Below are positions 53,976-63,176 of a stretch of DNA of 64,000 nucleotides, in pieces (position 1 is the stretch's first letter; each line of letters opens with the position of its first letter). The translations under genes were made by a program, and so were the position numbers. The stretch is from NCBI RefSeq assembly GCF_000215705.1, contig NC_015677.1:694001-758000 (forward strand), in the 5' to 3' direction. This DNA is from Ramlibacter tataouinensis TTB310 (lineage in GTDB: Bacteria; Pseudomonadota; Gammaproteobacteria; Burkholderiales; Burkholderiaceae_C). Under the pieces are notes generated by a model. The model saw only the letters and a list, made by a program, of their open reading frames with translations, did not search any database and was not told where the DNA came from.

Positions 53976-55163
53976 TCAGGTCAGCGCGCCCCGGGCGTCC
54001 ACCCGGAGGATGCGCTCCACCACGCCGTTGCGCAGGCCGCCCCGTATGCCGATCAGGTGGTCGTGCAGGTTGACCGTGGGATCGCAGTGGCCCGGGATCA
54101 GCCACAGCAGGCGGCCGATCTCCGGCACGCGCGGGTTGCCCGCCACGGGCCGCAGGATGCCGTGCTCGTCGCCACCGTTGAAGTAGGCCAGCTCCGGGGC
54201 GCCGTCCAGCGCATGGACCCTGGGCAGGCCCGAGTCGATGGCATGGCTCTTGTGGCCGGCGTCGCACACCGCGTGCTGCAGGCCGCTGCTGATCACCTGG
54301 GTCTTGACGAACAGCGCATGCTCGAAATGCGGCTGAGCCGGATCCCGCTCGTTGGCGCCGTAGTCCACGTCCATGAAGATGAAGGAGCCGGCCTGCAGCT
54401 CGCCGTAGACGCCGCTGGCCGCCTCGCACACCATGGTGCCGGTGCCGGCGCCGGTGACCAGCTCGACGGCGATGCCGTCGGCCTCGATCAGCTTGCGGGT
54501 GAACACCACGTCCTGCACCACGGTGGCGATGGCCTCGCGCCGCTCCTGCGCCGTGCGCAGGTGCTGGGCCTTGCCATGGTAGGCCTGCAGCCCGGCGAAG
54601 CGCAGGGCGGGATGCTTGCGGATCTCGTGCACCAGGGCCACCGCCGAGCGGCCGGGCGTCACGCCGCAGCGGCCGTGGCCCACGTCCAGTTCCACGTACA
54701 CGTCGATCACGGCGCGGCCGCGGCCGGCGGCGCGGGCCTCGTTCATGGCCTGTGCCAGCCGGGCCACGCCCTCGGGGCTGTCGACCGCGATCGAGAGCTG
54801 GCCGCGCTCGGCCGCCACCCGGTGGGCCAGCGCCGCCACCCGGGCCAGCTTGGCCGGCGCGATCACCTCGTTGGTGATGTAGACGTCGTGGATGCCGCCG
54901 GCCACCATGGCCTCGGCCTCCGCCGTCTTCTGCACGCACACCCCGTGCGCGCCGGCCTGCAGCTGCAGCCGCGCGATGGCCCCGCTCTTGTGCGTCTTGG
55001 CATGCGGGCGCCAGCGGATGTCGTGCTTGCGCGCGAACTCGGCCATGCGGCCCAGGTTGCGCTGCAGCGCGTCCAGGTCCACCACCAGGGCCGGCGTGTC
55101 GATGGCCGTGGCCGGCTGGCCGACCAGCTGCTTGAGCGTTTCGCCGCTAAGGGGTGTTTTCAT
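53976..55163 (-). CDS. D-threonine aldolase / D-serine dehydratase-like PLP enzyme
   Basis: A 395-residue fold-III (alanine-racemase-like) PLP enzyme. TPALVVDLDALQRNLGRMAEFARKHDIRWRPHAKTHKS contains the PLP-binding Lys (in RPHAKTHKS). YVELDVGHGRCGVTPG, LVTGAGTGTMVCEAASGVYGELQAGSFIFMDVDYG and the C-terminal metal site PGHCDPTVNLHDH (H-x-C type zinc) identify the D-threonine aldolase / DSD1 group. It would split beta-hydroxy-D-amino acids. The start overlaps the upstream phosphatase gene by 17 nt, so the two are one unit on the minus strand. Confidence 0.92.
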   Translation of the reverse strand: MKTPLSGETLKQLVGQPATAIDTPALVVDLDALQRNLGRMAEFARKHDIRWRPHAKTHKSGAIARLQLQAGAHGVCVQKTAEAEAMVAGGIHDVYITNEVIAPAKLARVAALAHRVAAERGQLSIAVDSPEGVARLAQAMNEARAAGRGRAVIDVYVELDVGHGRCGVTPGRSAVALVHEIRKHPALRFAGLQAYHGKAQHLRTAQERREAIATVVQDVVFTRKLIEADGIAVELVTGAGTGTMVCEAASGVYGELQAGSFIFMDVDYGANERDPAQPHFEHALFVKTQVISSGLQHAVCDAGHKSHAIDSGLPRVHALDGAPELAYFNGGDEHGILRPVAGNPRVPEIGRLLWLIPGHCDPTVNLHDHLIGIRGGLRNGVVERILRVDARGALT

Positions 55164-55788
55164 CGATGGCCTGTGCTTCCAGATGCTGGGTGTCGGACCA
55201 GCCGACCAGGGTGAAGCCCCCGGGTGTCCACAGGAGGCGGTTGATGGCAGCGTTGGGCAGCTGCCAGGTGCGCGGCGCATCCACCGCCTGGCCGGTGGCG
55301 ATGCGGTAAAGCGCGTCCAGCACGCCGCCATGGGTGACCATCACGATCTGTCCGCCGGCATGCCGGCCGGCCAGGGCGTGCACCGTGCGGCCGACGCGCT
55401 CGCGCAGCTGCAGCAGCGACTCGCCGCCTTCGGGTGGCTGCCATTGCGGCACGCGCTTGCGCCATTGCTGGGCCTCCTCGGGCCAGGCCTGGTGGATCTC
55501 CTCGAAGGTCAGGCCCTCGAAGCGGCCGAAGCCGCGCTCGCGCAGTCCGCGGTCGGCGGCCACCGGCAGGCCAAAGGCCGCCGCGATGGACCGGGCCGTG
55601 GCCTGGGCACGCTCCAGGTCACTGGTGTAGACCGCGGTGATGGCCTCGCCCGCCAGGGCCTCGCCTGCGCGCTGCGCCTGCCAGCGGCCCCTGTCGTTCA
55701 GGGCGATGTCCAGCTGGCCCTGGATGCGTCCGTCGACGTTCCAGGCCGTCTCGCCATGGCGCACGGCAATGATGCGGGTGGCTTCCAT
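55147..55788 (-). CDS. Histidine phosphatase family protein (GpmB/CobC-like)
   Basis: A 213-residue enzyme with the RHG signature IIAVRHGETAWNVDGRIQGQLDIALNDRG. RERGFGRFEGLTFEEI and the second catalytic His in IVMVTHGGVLDALYR follow. It probably dephosphorylates a small metabolite; the name phosphoglycerate mutase is often given without proof. The ATG at 55788 fits (MEATRIIAVRHG). It overlaps the downstream D-threonine-aldolase-like gene. Confidence 0.9.
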   Translation of the reverse strand: MEATRIIAVRHGETAWNVDGRIQGQLDIALNDRGRWQAQRAGEALAGEAITAVYTSDLERAQATARSIAAAFGLPVAADRGLRERGFGRFEGLTFEEIHQAWPEEAQQWRKRVPQWQPPEGGESLLQLRERVGRTVHALAGRHAGGQIVMVTHGGVLDALYRIATGQAVDAPRTWQLPNAAINRLLWTPGGFTLVGWSDTQHLEAQAIDENTP

Positions 55789-55844
55789 ACGCGGCCATTC
55801 TAGGCGGCACCCGGTGCGGCCCAGCCGCGGGGCGCAGCCCCGCT

Positions 55845-56522
55845 TCAACGGGCCGGCGCGGAGGCGGCGGGAGCGGGCGCCGCGGCCGGCGCCGCTGCGC
55901 GGGCCTGCTGCGTGCCGCCGACCTGGACATCGACCCGGCGCACGCCGGCGGGGGGATTCGGGAAGCCGTGCAGCGCGGCGTCGAACATCGCGGCGATCAC
56001 GGTGTTGTTGTCCATCCAGGGCCCGTCGTTGACGGCGCGGCTTTCGAACACCACCCGGTTGCTGGCGATGTCACGCACGATCACCGCCACCTCGCGGTGG
56101 TACCAGGGCTGCTCCCAGCGCGGGAACAGCGGCGCGCCGTAGCCGACGCCCAGGCCCACGCCGCTGTGGAAGCCGAAGCCGCCGCCCCAGCCCCAGCCAT
56201 AGTCCCAGGGATCGGCCCAGGGCGAGAGCACGCGCTGGGCGCGCGCCGACACCTGCACGCTGTAGCGCGGCGCCGCGTCGTCGCGGCGCAGGCCGGCGCG
56301 GAACAGGGCGGGGTCGGCCAGGGCCTCCAGCTCGGTCTGGCCGGGCAGCTGCTGCTGCGAGGGCAGGCGCTCGAAACGGTAGGTCGGGTTGGGCGGCAGC
56401 GTCGGCAGGCTGGAGAAGGACTGCACCGTGTTGTCCAGCCGGTAGCCCGTTCCGCAGCCGGCGAGCAGCGTCGCCGCAAGGATCAGCCATGCACCGGCCC
56501 AGCGCAGGGTTGCGCGCGTCAT
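55845..56522 (-). CDS. DUF4136 lipoprotein
   Basis: A 225-residue exported protein. The lipobox LLAGCGTGYRLD gives lipidation near residue 23. The DUF4136 region includes YRLDNTVQSFSSLP, the Gly/Trp-rich PWDYGWGWGGGFGFHSGVGLGVGYG and VIVRDIASNRVVFESRAVNDGPW, ending in an Ala/Pro tail. It is envelope-associated, of unknown role. It lies between the histidine phosphatase and ttcA, all on the minus strand. Confidence 0.87.
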   Translation of the reverse strand: MTRATLRWAGAWLILAATLLAGCGTGYRLDNTVQSFSSLPTLPPNPTYRFERLPSQQQLPGQTELEALADPALFRAGLRRDDAAPRYSVQVSARAQRVLSPWADPWDYGWGWGGGFGFHSGVGLGVGYGAPLFPRWEQPWYHREVAVIVRDIASNRVVFESRAVNDGPWMDNNTVIAAMFDAALHGFPNPPAGVRRVDVQVGGTQQARAAAPAAAPAPAASAPAR

Positions 56523-56558
56523 ACCACCTCCAAAGGCACTTGACCAAAAGCACGTCCG

Positions 56559-57488
56559 CTAGAGGCGGACGATCTGCAGGCCGGGCGGCGCGCTGGCGGG
56601 AGCTGCGAACTCCTGCGCATCGAAGGCCTTGTCGCCCTCGTCGCTGGCCACGCCGGTGGCGATTAGATTCTTGAAGTCGTGGTGCGTTCCGTCGGCCAGG
56701 TGCGAAGGCACGATGTTTTGCAGGGCGCTGAACATGTTCTCCAGCCGTCCCGGGTGCTTGCGCTCCCACTCCTGCAGCATGGCGGCCACCTGCTTGCGCT
56801 GCAGGTTCTCCTGGCTGCCGCACAGCGTGCAGGGGATGATGGGGAACTGCCGGTACGCGGCCCAGCGGATGAGGTCCTTCTCGGCCACATAGGCCAGCGG
56901 CCGGATGACCATGTGGCGGCCGTCGTCGCTGACCAGCTTGGGCGGCATGGCCTTGAGCTTGCCGCCGAAGAACATGTTGAGGAAGAAGGTCTGCAGGATG
57001 TCGTCGCGGTGGTGGCCCAGCGCCAGCTTGGTCGCGCCCAGCTCGTCGGCCACCCGGTACAGGATGCCCCGGCGCAGCCGCGAGCACAGGCTGCACATGG
57101 TCTTGCCTTCGGGGATCTTGTCCTTGACGATGGAGTAGGTGTCCTGGTTCTCGATGTGGAAGGGCACGCCCAGCGCCTTCAGGTACTGCGGCAGCACGTG
57201 CTCGGGAAAGCCGGGCTGCTTCTGGTCGAGGTTGACGGCGACGATCTCGAAGCGCACCGGCGCGCGCTGCTGCATCTTGAGCAGGATGTCCAGCAGGCCG
57301 TAGCTGTCCTTGCCGCCAGACAGGCAGACCATGACCTTGTCGCCCTCGCCGATCATGTTGAAGTCGACGATGGCCTGGCCGACCTGCCGGCACAGGCGCT
57401 TTTCCAGCTTGTGCGTTTCGCGCTCGATCCTGCGCTCGCGCGCCTGCGGTGCGGTGTCGGCTTCGGGGTCGATCCAGACGGCGCTCAT
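56559..57488 (-). CDS. ttcA: tRNA 2-thiocytidine(32) synthetase TtcA
   Basis: A 309-residue enzyme that thiolates C32 of certain tRNAs using ATP and an Fe-S cluster. The PP-loop is [16 protein letters not shown] (57-62). Cluster ligands are in [13 protein letters not shown] (C132, C135) and [15 protein letters not shown] (C220, C223 region). [23 protein letters not shown] is the conserved ATP/tRNA segment. Normal length; the start [14 protein letters not shown] is good. Confidence 0.96.
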   Translation of the reverse strand: MSAVWIDPEADTAPQARERRIERETHKLEKRLCRQVGQAIVDFNMIGEGDKVMVCLSGGKDSYGLLDILLKMQQRAPVRFEIVAVNLDQKQPGFPEHVLPQYLKALGVPFHIENQDTYSIVKDKIPEGKTMCSLCSRLRRGILYRVADELGATKLALGHHRDDILQTFFLNMFFGGKLKAMPPKLVSDDGRHMVIRPLAYVAEKDLIRWAAYRQFPIIPCTLCGSQENLQRKQVAAMLQEWERKHPGRLENMFSALQNIVPSHLADGTHHDFKNLIATGVASDEGDKAFDAQEFAAPASAPPGLQIVRL

Positions 57489-57521
57489 GGCAGGGATTGT
57501 CTCATCGGCCAGGGCGCGCGC

Positions 57522-58502
57522 TCACTCGGCCTTGATCTTCGCCCGTTCCACCACCTGCTTCCAGCGCTTTTGCTCGGTCGCGATGAACTGGGCGAACTGG
57601 GCGGGCGTGCCGCCCGCCGCCTCGGCTGCGTCCTGACTGAGCCGCTCCAGCACCGACGGCGACTTCATGGCTTTCTGCGTCTCGGCGGCAAGCCGGTCCA
57701 CGTGCCCCTGGGCCATGGACGCCGGTGCCAGCATGCCGTACCACTGCGTCATCTCGAAGCCGGGGAAGCCTTGTTCCGCCACGGTGGGGACCTCCGGCAG
57801 CTGCGGCAGGCGCTGGGCGGAGCCGGTGGCGATGCAGCGCAGTTTGCCGGTCTTGATGTGCTGCAGGATCGCCGAGGCGCCCACCGAGGCGGCTTCGAGC
57901 CGGCCGGCCAGCAGGTCGGTGAGCTGCGGGCCGGTGCCCTTGTAGGGGATGTGCGTGATGGAGACGTCGGCCGTCATCTTCAGGTACTCCATCGCCAGGT
58001 GGCCGGCACTGCCGTTGCCCGCCGAGCCGTAGTTCATCGTGCCGGGCTTGCTCTTGACCAGTGCGAGGAATTCCTTGAGGTCCCTGGCCGGCACACTGGG
58101 GTTCACCACGTACAGGCTGGGCACCTTGGCCAGCAGGCTGACCGGCTTGAAATCCTTGTTCGCGTCGTACGGCAGCTTGTCGTACATGTAGGGGTTCACC
58201 GCCAGCGTGCCGATGTGGCCCAGGATCAGGGTGTGCTGATCGTCGGCCCGCGCCACTTCGGCCATCGCGATGTTGCCGGATGCGCCCGGCTTGTTGTCGA
58301 CGAAGAAGTTCTGTCCCAGCGCCTTGCTCAGCTCACCCGCGGCCGAACGGGCAACGATCTCCGAGCTGCCGCCGGGCGCAAAGGGCACGACGAAGCGCAC
58401 CGCCTTGCTGGGCCATGGGGCCTGCGCAAAGCCCCGGAACGGGAGGAAATGCGCGACCACCGCGCCGGCGCCGCCGGCGAAATGTCGTCTCGTGATGGTC
58501 AT
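57522..58502 (-). CDS. Bug/TctC-family binding protein (second copy)
   Basis: A 326-residue periplasmic protein. The signal MTITRRHFAGGAGAVVAHF has a twin-arginine look (RRHF), ending near FAQA. Bug hallmarks are WPSKAVRFVVPFAPGGSSEIVAR, FFVDNKPGASGNIAMAEVA, MNYGSAGNGSAGHLAMEYLK and HIPYKGTGPQLTDLLAGRL. GGAGG is just before the ATG. It is an orphan binding protein, next to a luciferase-like monooxygenase on the same strand (57-bp gap). Confidence 0.93.
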   Translation of the reverse strand: MTITRRHFAGGAGAVVAHFLPFRGFAQAPWPSKAVRFVVPFAPGGSSEIVARSAAGELSKALGQNFFVDNKPGASGNIAMAEVARADDQHTLILGHIGTLAVNPYMYDKLPYDANKDFKPVSLLAKVPSLYVVNPSVPARDLKEFLALVKSKPGTMNYGSAGNGSAGHLAMEYLKMTADVSITHIPYKGTGPQLTDLLAGRLEAASVGASAILQHIKTGKLRCIATGSAQRLPQLPEVPTVAEQGFPGFEMTQWYGMLAPASMAQGHVDRLAAETQKAMKSPSVLERLSQDAAEAAGGTPAQFAQFIATEQKRWKQVVERAKIKAE

Positions 58503-58559
58503 GGGTGCCTCCGGACGCCGCACAGCGCGGCAGAGGCGGCAGCTTACTACCAAGGCCTT

Positions 58560-59537
58560 TCAGTCCCAGATCGTGAGCTCGTACGAACGCAGCCGGGCCT
58601 GGTGGTCGAAGATCTGGGAGGTGATCATCAGCTCGTCGGCGCCCGTGCGTGCGATGAAGTCCTGCAGGCCTTGCCGCACGGTGGCGGGTGAGCCGATGGC
58701 GCTGCACGCCAGCACCTCGTCCAGCATGGCGCGGGCCGGCGCAGGCAGGGTCTCCAGGTAGCCGGGCAGGGGCGGCTGCAGCTTGGACGGGCGGCCGGTG
58801 CGCAGGTTGACGAAGGCCTGCTGCATCGAGGTTGCCAGCACCGCGGCCTCCTGGTCCGTCTCGGCCGCGAACACGTTGAAGCCCAGCATCACGTGCGGCT
58901 TGTCCAGCTGCTCGGACGGCTTGAAGGTCGCGCGGTAGAGCGCGATGGCCTGCATCATCTGCGCCGGCGCGAAATGCGAGGCGAAGGCATAGGGCAGGCC
59001 CAGCATCGCCGCCAGCTGGGCGCCGAACAGGCTGGAGCCCAGGATCCAGACCGGCACCTTGAGGCCCCGGCCCGGCACCGCGCGCACCGCCTGCTGCGGC
59101 TCGTCGGACAGGAAGTCCATCAGCTCCACCACGTCCTGGGGGAAGGCGTCCGGGTCGGAAACGAGGTCCCGGCGCAAGGCCCGGGCGGTCGCCGGGTCGG
59201 AGCCCGGGGCGCGGCCCAGGCCCAGGTCGATCCGGCCGGGATACAGCGACTCCAGCGTGCCGAACTGCTCGGCGATCACCAGCGGCGAGTGGTTGGGCAG
59301 CATGATGCCGCCCGCGCCGACGCGGATGCTGCGCGTGCCGCCGGCCACGTGCCCGATCAGCACGGCGGTGGCGGCGCTGGCGATGCCCGGCATGCCATGG
59401 TGCTCGGCCAGCCAGAAGCGGCGGTAGCCCAGGCGCTCGGCCAGCTGCGCGAGCTCGAGCGAGTTGCGGAAGGACCGGGCGGCATCGCTGCCTTCGGCGA
59501 TGGGAGCCAGGTCGAGGACGGACAGCGGGGTCGGCAT
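58560..59537 (-). CDS. LLM-class flavin-dependent oxidoreductase
   Basis: A 325-residue luciferase-like monooxygenase. [60 protein letters not shown] is the typical F420/FMN barrel start. [40 protein letters not shown] is the signature. It uses FMN or F420 (F420 is rare in this lineage, so FMN is likelier). The substrate is unknown. The ATG at 59537 was chosen; the upstream region to 59627 is Pro/Arg-rich and looks non-coding. Flanked by two Bug genes, one co-directional and one divergent. Confidence 0.9.
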   Translation of the reverse strand: MPTPLSVLDLAPIAEGSDAARSFRNSLELAQLAERLGYRRFWLAEHHGMPGIASAATAVLIGHVAGGTRSIRVGAGGIMLPNHSPLVIAEQFGTLESLYPGRIDLGLGRAPGSDPATARALRRDLVSDPDAFPQDVVELMDFLSDEPQQAVRAVPGRGLKVPVWILGSSLFGAQLAAMLGLPYAFASHFAPAQMMQAIALYRATFKPSEQLDKPHVMLGFNVFAAETDQEAAVLATSMQQAFVNLRTGRPSKLQPPLPGYLETLPAPARAMLDEVLACSAIGSPATVRQGLQDFIARTGADELMITSQIFDHQARLRSYELTIWD

Positions 59538-59691
59538 CGGCGGCAGGTGGGGGCGGACCGGTCGTTGGCAAGTGGGCGGCGTGAGCCGGCTGGGTCCGTG
59601 GCGCCACGGTGGCCTTGCCCAGCGCAAGGGCGGGCGCTACATTGCGGGAAAAGGCCTGCGCCTGCGGCCGACAAGATCATTCAGGAGGACC

Positions 59692-60702
59692 ATGATGCAC
59701 CACCCCACCCGACGTCAATTCGAAGCCCTGCTGCTCGCATCGCTGTGCGGCGCGGCCTCGGCCCAGTCCGCGCGGCAGCCCGCGCCGGCCGCGCCGCAGC
59801 AGCCCTGGCCGACCAAGCCCGTGCGCCTGCTGATCGGCTTCCCGCCGGGGTCGGTGCAGGACCTGTCCGCGCGCGCCATCTCCGAGCAGCTGTCCAAGCA
59901 GCTGGGGCAGCCGGTCATCGTGGAGAACAAGGCCGGCGCCTCCGGCACCATCGCGGCCGACCAAGTGGCCAAGTCGATCGACTGGCATACCTTCGGCGTG
60001 ATGAACAACAGCCAGCTGACCATCGCCAAGATGCTCAACCCGGCCACGGCCTACGACCCGAGCCGCGACCTGGCGCCCGTCGCCCTGATCGGCGTCACGC
60101 CCCTGCTGCTGGTGGTCAGCAATGCCGCGCCGGGTGCCACGTCCAGCGACTGGATGACGTGGCTGCGCAACATGGGCAGCAAGGCGTCGTACGGTTCACC
60201 CGGCGTCGGCACCCCCGGCCACCTCGGCATGGAGCTGCTGAAGTCGCGTGCGTCGTTCGATGCGGTCCACGTGCCCTACCAGGGCAACCCGCAGATCATC
60301 ACGGCCCTGAACGGCGGGCAGCTGCACGCGGCGCTGCTGCCGCCGGGATTGGCGCTGCAGCATGTGCGCGCCGGCAAGATGAAGGCGGTGGGCGTCACCT
60401 CCGGCAGGCGCAGCCCGCTGGCTTCGGAGCAGCCGACGCTGCGCGAGGTCGGGGTGCTCGGCGCGGACCTGGAGCTGTGGACCGCGATGGCCGGCCCGGC
60501 CGGCCTGCCCGCCGCCATCCGCGACAAGCTGGGAGCCGCCGTCATCGAGGTGGTGAAGGACGACGAGACGCGCCAGCGCCTGCTGACCGCGGGCTGGCAG
60601 GCTGCGCCCAGCAACCACGAGGGGCTGCGCATCCGCATGAAGAGCGACACCCAGACCCTGGGCGGCATCATCATGCTGCGCAACATCCGGGCCGACAGCT
60701 GA
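59692..60702 (+). CDS. Bug/TctC-family binding protein (third copy)
   Basis: A 336-residue exported protein. The signal MMHHPTRRQFEALLLASLCGAASAQ ends near AQS. KPVRLLIGFPPGSVQDLSARAISEQL, VIVENKAGASGTIAADQVA, ASYGSPGVGTPGHLGMELL and VPYQGNPQIITALNGGQL show the family, though divergent from the other two copies. AGGAGG is 6 nt before the first ATG. The divergent LLM gene shares the 154-bp upstream region. No transporter membrane genes nearby. Confidence 0.92.
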   Translation: MMHHPTRRQFEALLLASLCGAASAQSARQPAPAAPQQPWPTKPVRLLIGFPPGSVQDLSARAISEQLSKQLGQPVIVENKAGASGTIAADQVAKSIDWHTFGVMNNSQLTIAKMLNPATAYDPSRDLAPVALIGVTPLLLVVSNAAPGATSSDWMTWLRNMGSKASYGSPGVGTPGHLGMELLKSRASFDAVHVPYQGNPQIITALNGGQLHAALLPPGLALQHVRAGKMKAVGVTSGRRSPLASEQPTLREVGVLGADLELWTAMAGPAGLPAAIRDKLGAAVIEVVKDDETRQRLLTAGWQAAPSNHEGLRIRMKSDTQTLGGIIMLRNIRADS

Positions 60703-60729
60703 CCTGACCGCCCGCGGGGATTCAGCTAC

Positions 60730-61098
60730 TCACCACTGCCCCGTCTCCACCCGGATCGCCACCTCGCAGTCATCGAAGATTTCGAGCTTGGCGATCCGGA
60801 CGCGCACGCCGATCACGCCGGGCAGCTGCATCAGGCGGTGCGCGACCTTGCCGATCAGGCTTTCCAGCAGGTTGACGTGCTCGGCGGTGCATTCGTCGAT
60901 GACGATCTTGCGCACCTTGCGGTAGTCCAGCACGTGCCGGATGTCGTCGTCGCGCGGCAGCAGCGGCTGGGTGCCCAGGTTGAGCTCGGCATCCACCCGG
61001 ATCGGCTGGGGCGCAGCCTTCTCGTGGTCCAGGATGCCCAGGTTGGCGTCGAAGCGCAGCCCGGTCAGGGTCAGGATCTGGGTGCCGGCCTTGCTCAT
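60730..61098 (-). CDS. folB: Dihydroneopterin aldolase
   Basis: A 122-residue folate-pathway enzyme making 6-hydroxymethyl-dihydropterin. LTLTGLRFDANLGILDHEKAAPQPIRVDAELNL begins the T-fold. DYRKVRKIVIDECTAEHVNLLESLIGKVAHRLM contains the catalytic/substrate Glu. VRVRIAKLEIFDDCEVAIRVE ends the fold. It is 13 bp after an SDR gene and is very likely its co-transcribed partner. Confidence 0.93.
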   Translation of the reverse strand: MSKAGTQILTLTGLRFDANLGILDHEKAAPQPIRVDAELNLGTQPLLPRDDDIRHVLDYRKVRKIVIDECTAEHVNLLESLIGKVAHRLMQLPGVIGVRVRIAKLEIFDDCEVAIRVETGQW

Positions 61099-61111
61099 GC
61101 CTGGTCTTTCT

Positions 61112-61909
61112 TCACATCAGCGAGAAGTCGCGCTCGAACCTCATCAGGTGCTGCCCGCCGTCGACCAGCAGCGTGGTGCCCGTGATGGACTCGTTCTCCA
61201 GCGCGAAGCGCACGGCAGCCACCACGTCGGCCGGCGTGGACGAGCGGCCCAGCGGCGACAGCCGGTGCAGCTGCCGGAACTTCTCCTCGGGCAGCAGGTG
61301 GCTGGTGAGGGTCAGGCCCGGGGCCACGCCCACCACGCGCAGCCGCGGCGCGAGCCCCAGCGCCAGCATGGTGGTGGCGGCCTCCAGGGCGGCCTTGGAC
61401 AGGGTGTAGCTGAAGAAATCCGGGTTCTGGTTCCACAGCTTCTGGTCCAGCAGGTTGACCACGACGCCACGCGTCGTGTCCGGGGACTCGCCACGACCGT
61501 CGCGCGCCGCCACATGCGCATGCAGCGCCTGCGCCAGCAGCACCGGGGCGCCGGTGTTGGCGCGCAGATGTGATTCCAGGGCCTGGTAGCTGAAGCTGGC
61601 CACGCTGTCGTGCTCGAACAGCGAGGCGCTGTTGACCACGGCATCGACGCCGCCGAAGCGCTCGACCACCCGCGGCAGCAGGGCGCGCGTCTGCGCTTCG
61701 TCGGCCAGGTCGGCCTGGAAGGCGTCGAACACGGCGCTGGCGGGTCCCCGGTCGCGGCAGTCGGCCACGGTCTGGACGGCGTCCTGGGCCGAGCCGCGGT
61801 AGTGCACCGCCACCTGCCAGCCGGCGGACGCCAGGCCCAGCGCCATCTCGCGGCCCAGGCGCCGGGCGGCGCCGGTGATCAGCACGGTGCGTAACGAGGG
61901 GCGGTCCAT
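61112..61909 (-). CDS. SDR oxidoreductase, pteridine-reductase-like (FolM-type)
   Basis: A 265-residue short-chain dehydrogenase. The dinucleotide motif is VLITGAARRLGREMALGLASAGW, with TG-x3-R-x-G as in pteridine reductases rather than the usual TG-x3-G-x-G. Active-site residues are in NLLDQKLWNQNPDFFSYTLSKAAL (Y-x3-K). DGGQHLMRFERDF is the C-terminus. With folB just downstream, a role as dihydromonapterin/dihydrofolate reductase is likely (inference). The ATG at 61909 was chosen. It is divergent from the methyltransferase gene. Confidence 0.88.
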   Translation of the reverse strand: MDRPSLRTVLITGAARRLGREMALGLASAGWQVAVHYRGSAQDAVQTVADCRDRGPASAVFDAFQADLADEAQTRALLPRVVERFGGVDAVVNSASLFEHDSVASFSYQALESHLRANTGAPVLLAQALHAHVAARDGRGESPDTTRGVVVNLLDQKLWNQNPDFFSYTLSKAALEAATTMLALGLAPRLRVVGVAPGLTLTSHLLPEEKFRQLHRLSPLGRSSTPADVVAAVRFALENESITGTTLLVDGGQHLMRFERDFSLM

Positions 61910-61928
61910 GGGCGGCGACAATCGGCGC

Positions 61929-63023
61929 GTGTCTTCAGAAGCGACCAGTGTAACGACGGCCCTGCAGGCGCTGCTGCGCGCCGCCATCGCCCGGGCCGGC
62001 GGCTGGCTGCCGTTCGACCGGTTCATGGCCCTGGCCTTGTACGCGCCCGGGCTGGGTTACTACGCCCATGGCTCGCGCAAGTTCGGCCTGCTGCCGTCCT
62101 CGGGCAGCGATTTCGTGACGGCGCCCGAGCTGACGCCGCTGTTCGGCCAGGCGCTGGCGGTGCAGCTGGGCGAAGCGCTGCAGGCCACCGCTACCGACGA
62201 GGTGTGGGAGTTCGGCGCGGGCTCCGGCGCACTGGCGCAGCAGCTGCTGTCGGCGCTGGGCGACCGGGTGCGGCGCTACACCATCGTCGAGGTCTCCGGC
62301 AGCCTGCGCGAGCGCCAGCGCGAGCGGCTGGCCGGGTTCGGCGACCGGGTGCGGTGGGCCGACGAGCTGCCGGCGCGGCTGCAGGGCGTGGTGGTGGGCA
62401 ACGAGGTGCTGGATGCCATGCCGGTCAAGCTGCTCGCGCGCGTCGCGGGCGCGTGGCACGAGCGCGGCGTGGCCTGGGGCGCGGACCGCCTGGCCTGGGA
62501 GGACCGGCCCACCGACCTGCGCCCGCCGGTGGAGGTGGCGGGCACGCACGACTACCTCACCGAGATCCACCCGCAGGCCGAGGCCTTCGTCCGCACCCTG
62601 GCCGACCGCCTGGCGCAAGGCGCCGCCTTCTTCCTCGACTACGGTTTCCCGGAAGCCGAGTACTACCACCCGCAGCGCCACATGGGCACGGTGATGTGCC
62701 ACCAGGGGCACCGGGCCGATCCCGATCCGCTGTCCGACGTCGGACTGAAGGACATCACGGCCCACGTCAACTTCACCGGCCTGGCGCTGGCGGCGCAGGA
62801 GGCCGGCCTGCCGACGCTGGGTTACACCAGCCAGGGGCGCTTCCTGATCAACTGCGGCCTGGTCGACCGGATGGCGCAGGCCGACCTGGCCCAGCGCGTG
62901 GCGGCGCAGCGCCTGGTCGCCGAGCACGAGATGGGCGAGCTGTTCAAGGTGATCGCCTTCGGCCGCCCGCCGGTCTGGGACGCCCTGGGGTTTTCCCAGG
63001 GCGATCGCACGCACCGGCTGTGA
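61929..63023 (+). CDS. MidA/NDUFAF7-like SAM-dependent methyltransferase
   Basis: A 364-residue protein of the DUF185 family. GWLPFDRFMALALYAPGLGYYAHGSRKFG and GSDFVTAPELTPLFGQALAVQL are the signature. VWEFGAGSGALAQQLLSAL is the SAM site, VVGNEVLDAMPVKLL and FFLDYGFPEAEYYHPQRHMGTVMCHQGHRADPDPLSDVGLKDITAHVNF follow. In mitochondria the relative methylates an Arg of complex I; the bacterial target is unproven. The GTG at 61929 is preferred; an ATG at 61908 would overlap the divergent SDR start. Confidence 0.92.
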   Translation: MSSEATSVTTALQALLRAAIARAGGWLPFDRFMALALYAPGLGYYAHGSRKFGLLPSSGSDFVTAPELTPLFGQALAVQLGEALQATATDEVWEFGAGSGALAQQLLSALGDRVRRYTIVEVSGSLRERQRERLAGFGDRVRWADELPARLQGVVVGNEVLDAMPVKLLARVAGAWHERGVAWGADRLAWEDRPTDLRPPVEVAGTHDYLTEIHPQAEAFVRTLADRLAQGAAFFLDYGFPEAEYYHPQRHMGTVMCHQGHRADPDPLSDVGLKDITAHVNFTGLALAAQEAGLPTLGYTSQGRFLINCGLVDRMAQADLAQRVAAQRLVAEHEMGELFKVIAFGRPPVWDALGFSQGDRTHRL

Positions 63024-63087
63024 AGAACGCCTAAGTTCTCTCTTTCGCAGCCCATCCGCTAAAACTGGTCTACTTCTGCCAATGTTT

Positions 63088-63117
63088 GGCCGAAGTTCGG
63101 TCTTGCCCGGCCGAAGT
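63088..63117 (+). promoter_or_regulatory. Paired GGCCGAAGT repeats upstream of ROK regulator, possible operator
   Basis: GGCCGAAGT occurs at 63088-63096 and 63109-63117, exactly 21 bp apart (two helical turns), 60-90 bp before the ROK gene. ROK repressors often bind near their own gene, so these are plausible autoregulatory sites (inference). Confidence 0.4.
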
Positions 63118-63176
63118 GGGCCGCCTAGCATGCTCCGCACACGGCGCCTGAGCGCCGGCTGCAAGGAAACATTCGC

